Shown here piece by piece: positions 6,496 to 6,782 of a stretch of 6,782 nucleotides of DNA. Source of the stretch: an uncultured Lachnospiraceae bacterium (GTDB lineage Bacteria; Bacillota; Clostridia; Lachnospirales; Lachnospiraceae); NCBI GenBank assembly GCA_934418055.1, contig CAKRWX010000134.1:1-6782 (forward strand), given 5' to 3'. Each line of letters opens with the position of its first letter. Within the stretch, counting starts at the first letter, position 1. Position numbers and translations under genes: made by a program. Under the pieces are notes generated by a model. The model was not told where the DNA came from. It ran no database searches and was given only the letters and a program-made list of their open reading frames with translations.

Positions 6496-6499
6496 CCTC
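6496..6499 (-). promoter_or_regulatory. ribosome binding site favouring the 6486 start of the YitT gene
   Basis: GAGG on the minus strand lies 9 nt before the ATG at 6486 (residue 9 of the longest frame). It falls inside the coding part of the longer start at 6510, which has no comparable site. Confidence 0.55.
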
Positions 6500-6585
6500 G
6501 TTTTATCCATTCTTTCATATGGTCTGTCCCCGAAACCTGGAGCGCCATAGCAAAGGTGATGGTATTTTTAAAATAATTCCACACC

Positions 6586-6615
6586 ATTATACGCCACATA
6601 ACTGGTTTTTTTCAA
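6586..6615 (-). promoter_or_regulatory. sigma-A-type promoter of the YitT gene
   Basis: On the minus strand TTGAAA (6615-6610) and a perfect TATAAT (6591-6586) are 18 nt apart. The start point would be near 6579, giving a leader of about 90 nt before the preferred start at 6486. I see no recognisable riboswitch in that leader. Confidence 0.7.
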
Positions 6616-6636
6616 TGAAAAAAACAAAGATTCCTA

Positions 6637-6674
6637 ACAAAAAAAGAAAGACAACACAAAAAAAGAAAGACAAC
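6637..6674. repeat. perfect 19-bp tandem direct repeat
   Basis: ACAAAAAAAGAAAGACAAC occurs twice head to tail with no gap (6637-6655 and 6656-6674). The right-hand copy is the 3' arm and U-tract of the tRNA-Met terminator as read on the minus strand. The left-hand copy repeats that arm and U-tract immediately downstream. It looks like a slippage or tandem duplication event. Confidence 0.85.
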
Positions 6675-6701
6675 CTGAATTTCTCAAGTTGCCTTTCTTT
6701 T
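6656..6701 (-). terminator. intrinsic terminator of the tRNA-Met transcript
   Basis: Read on the minus strand, the arm 6700-6684 (AAAGAAAGGCAACTTGA) pairs with 6678-6662 (TCAGGTTGTCTTTCTTT) as a 17-bp stem with two G-U pairs and a 5-nt loop. A run of seven T (6664-6658) overlaps the end of the stem. It begins 6-7 nt after the tRNA 3' end, so the tRNA is the last gene of its transcript. Confidence 0.85.
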
Positions 6702-6706
6702 GCTCG

Positions 6707-6780
6707 TAGCGGAAGGGAGATTTGAACTCTCGACACCACGGGTATGAACCGTGTGCTCTAGCCAACTGAGCTATTCCGCC
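6707..6780 (-). tRNA. tRNA-Met (anticodon CAT), elongator type
   Basis: A complete 74-nt cloverleaf is present on the minus strand. The acceptor arm GGCGGAA (6780-6774) pairs with TTCCGCT (6714-6708), with a G1-U72 wobble and discriminator A at 6707. The D-arm begins TAGCTCAGTTGG. The anticodon stem CACGG/CCGTG encloses loop TTCATAC with anticodon CAT at 6746-6744. The T-arm has AGAGTTCAAATCTCC, with TTCAAAT in the loop. The G1-U72 pair, anticodon stem and overall sequence resemble the B. subtilis elongator tRNA-Met. The start of the acceptor is not the C1-A72 mismatch of initiator tRNA. A CAT-anticodon tRNA-Ile (lysidine-modified) is less likely but cannot be fully excluded by eye. The 3' CCA is not encoded (the next bases are CGA), so it must be added after transcription. 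Confidence 0.95.
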
Positions 6781-6782
6781 AT

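Noticed and set aside
6579..6585. A GGTGTGG/CCATCACC hairpin near the YitT transcript start as a leader regulatory structure.
   Set aside because: The predicted start point falls inside the 5' arm, so the stem would be cut and could not form in the transcript.

Overview
The window looks like ordinary chromosome from a low-to-mid GC Firmicute, most likely a gut Lachnospiraceae (Blautia/Dorea/Ruminococcus-like). The evidence for this is the ispF-cysS-mrnC-rlmB gene order, a Mini-III ribonuclease, a YitT/DUF2179 membrane protein, strong AGGAGG-type ribosome binding sites, TTGACT/TATACT-type sigma-A promoters, and a Bacillus-like elongator tRNA-Met without an encoded CCA. The genus is an inference from gene content; no database was searched.

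Layout from left to right. Positions 1-147 are a short leader with no gene I can support. At 148-1086 (+) is a 312-residue protein with a Ser/Thr/Pro-rich N-terminus and two DUF4397-type beta repeats. It converges on a minus-strand operon. The 211 bp between them (1087-1297) is packed with palindromes: two minus-strand terminators, a nested GC-rich fold and a 16-bp perfect palindrome. From right to left on the minus strand come a YitT-family membrane protein (5650-6486), a diacylglycerol/lipid kinase (4598-5524) with its own strong promoter, then ispF (3989-4534), cysS (2565-3974), mrnC (2062-2580) and rlmB (1298-2065). The right edge holds a minus-strand tRNA-Met (6707-6780), followed by its terminator and a 19-bp tandem duplication of that terminator's 3' arm.

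The lipid kinase, ispF, cysS, mrnC and rlmB genes are tightly packed: the gaps are 63 nt and 14 nt, and the overlaps are 16 nt and 4 nt. No clear internal terminator is visible, so they probably form one transcript starting near 5546 and ending at the hairpins around 1211-1253 and 1085-1110. The products are mainly translation and ribosome related (cysteinyl-tRNA synthetase, 23S rRNA maturation nuclease, 23S rRNA methyltransferase), together with an isoprenoid enzyme and a lipid kinase. The YitT gene has its own promoter and may read through into the kinase gene.

I do not see an undescribed defence, mobile or biosynthetic system here. The points most worth a second look are the composite palindromic element at 1085-1253, the cysteine-rich tail on IspF, the two-repeat DUF4397 protein, the inverted repeat that overlaps the kinase promoter, and the duplicated tRNA terminator arm.
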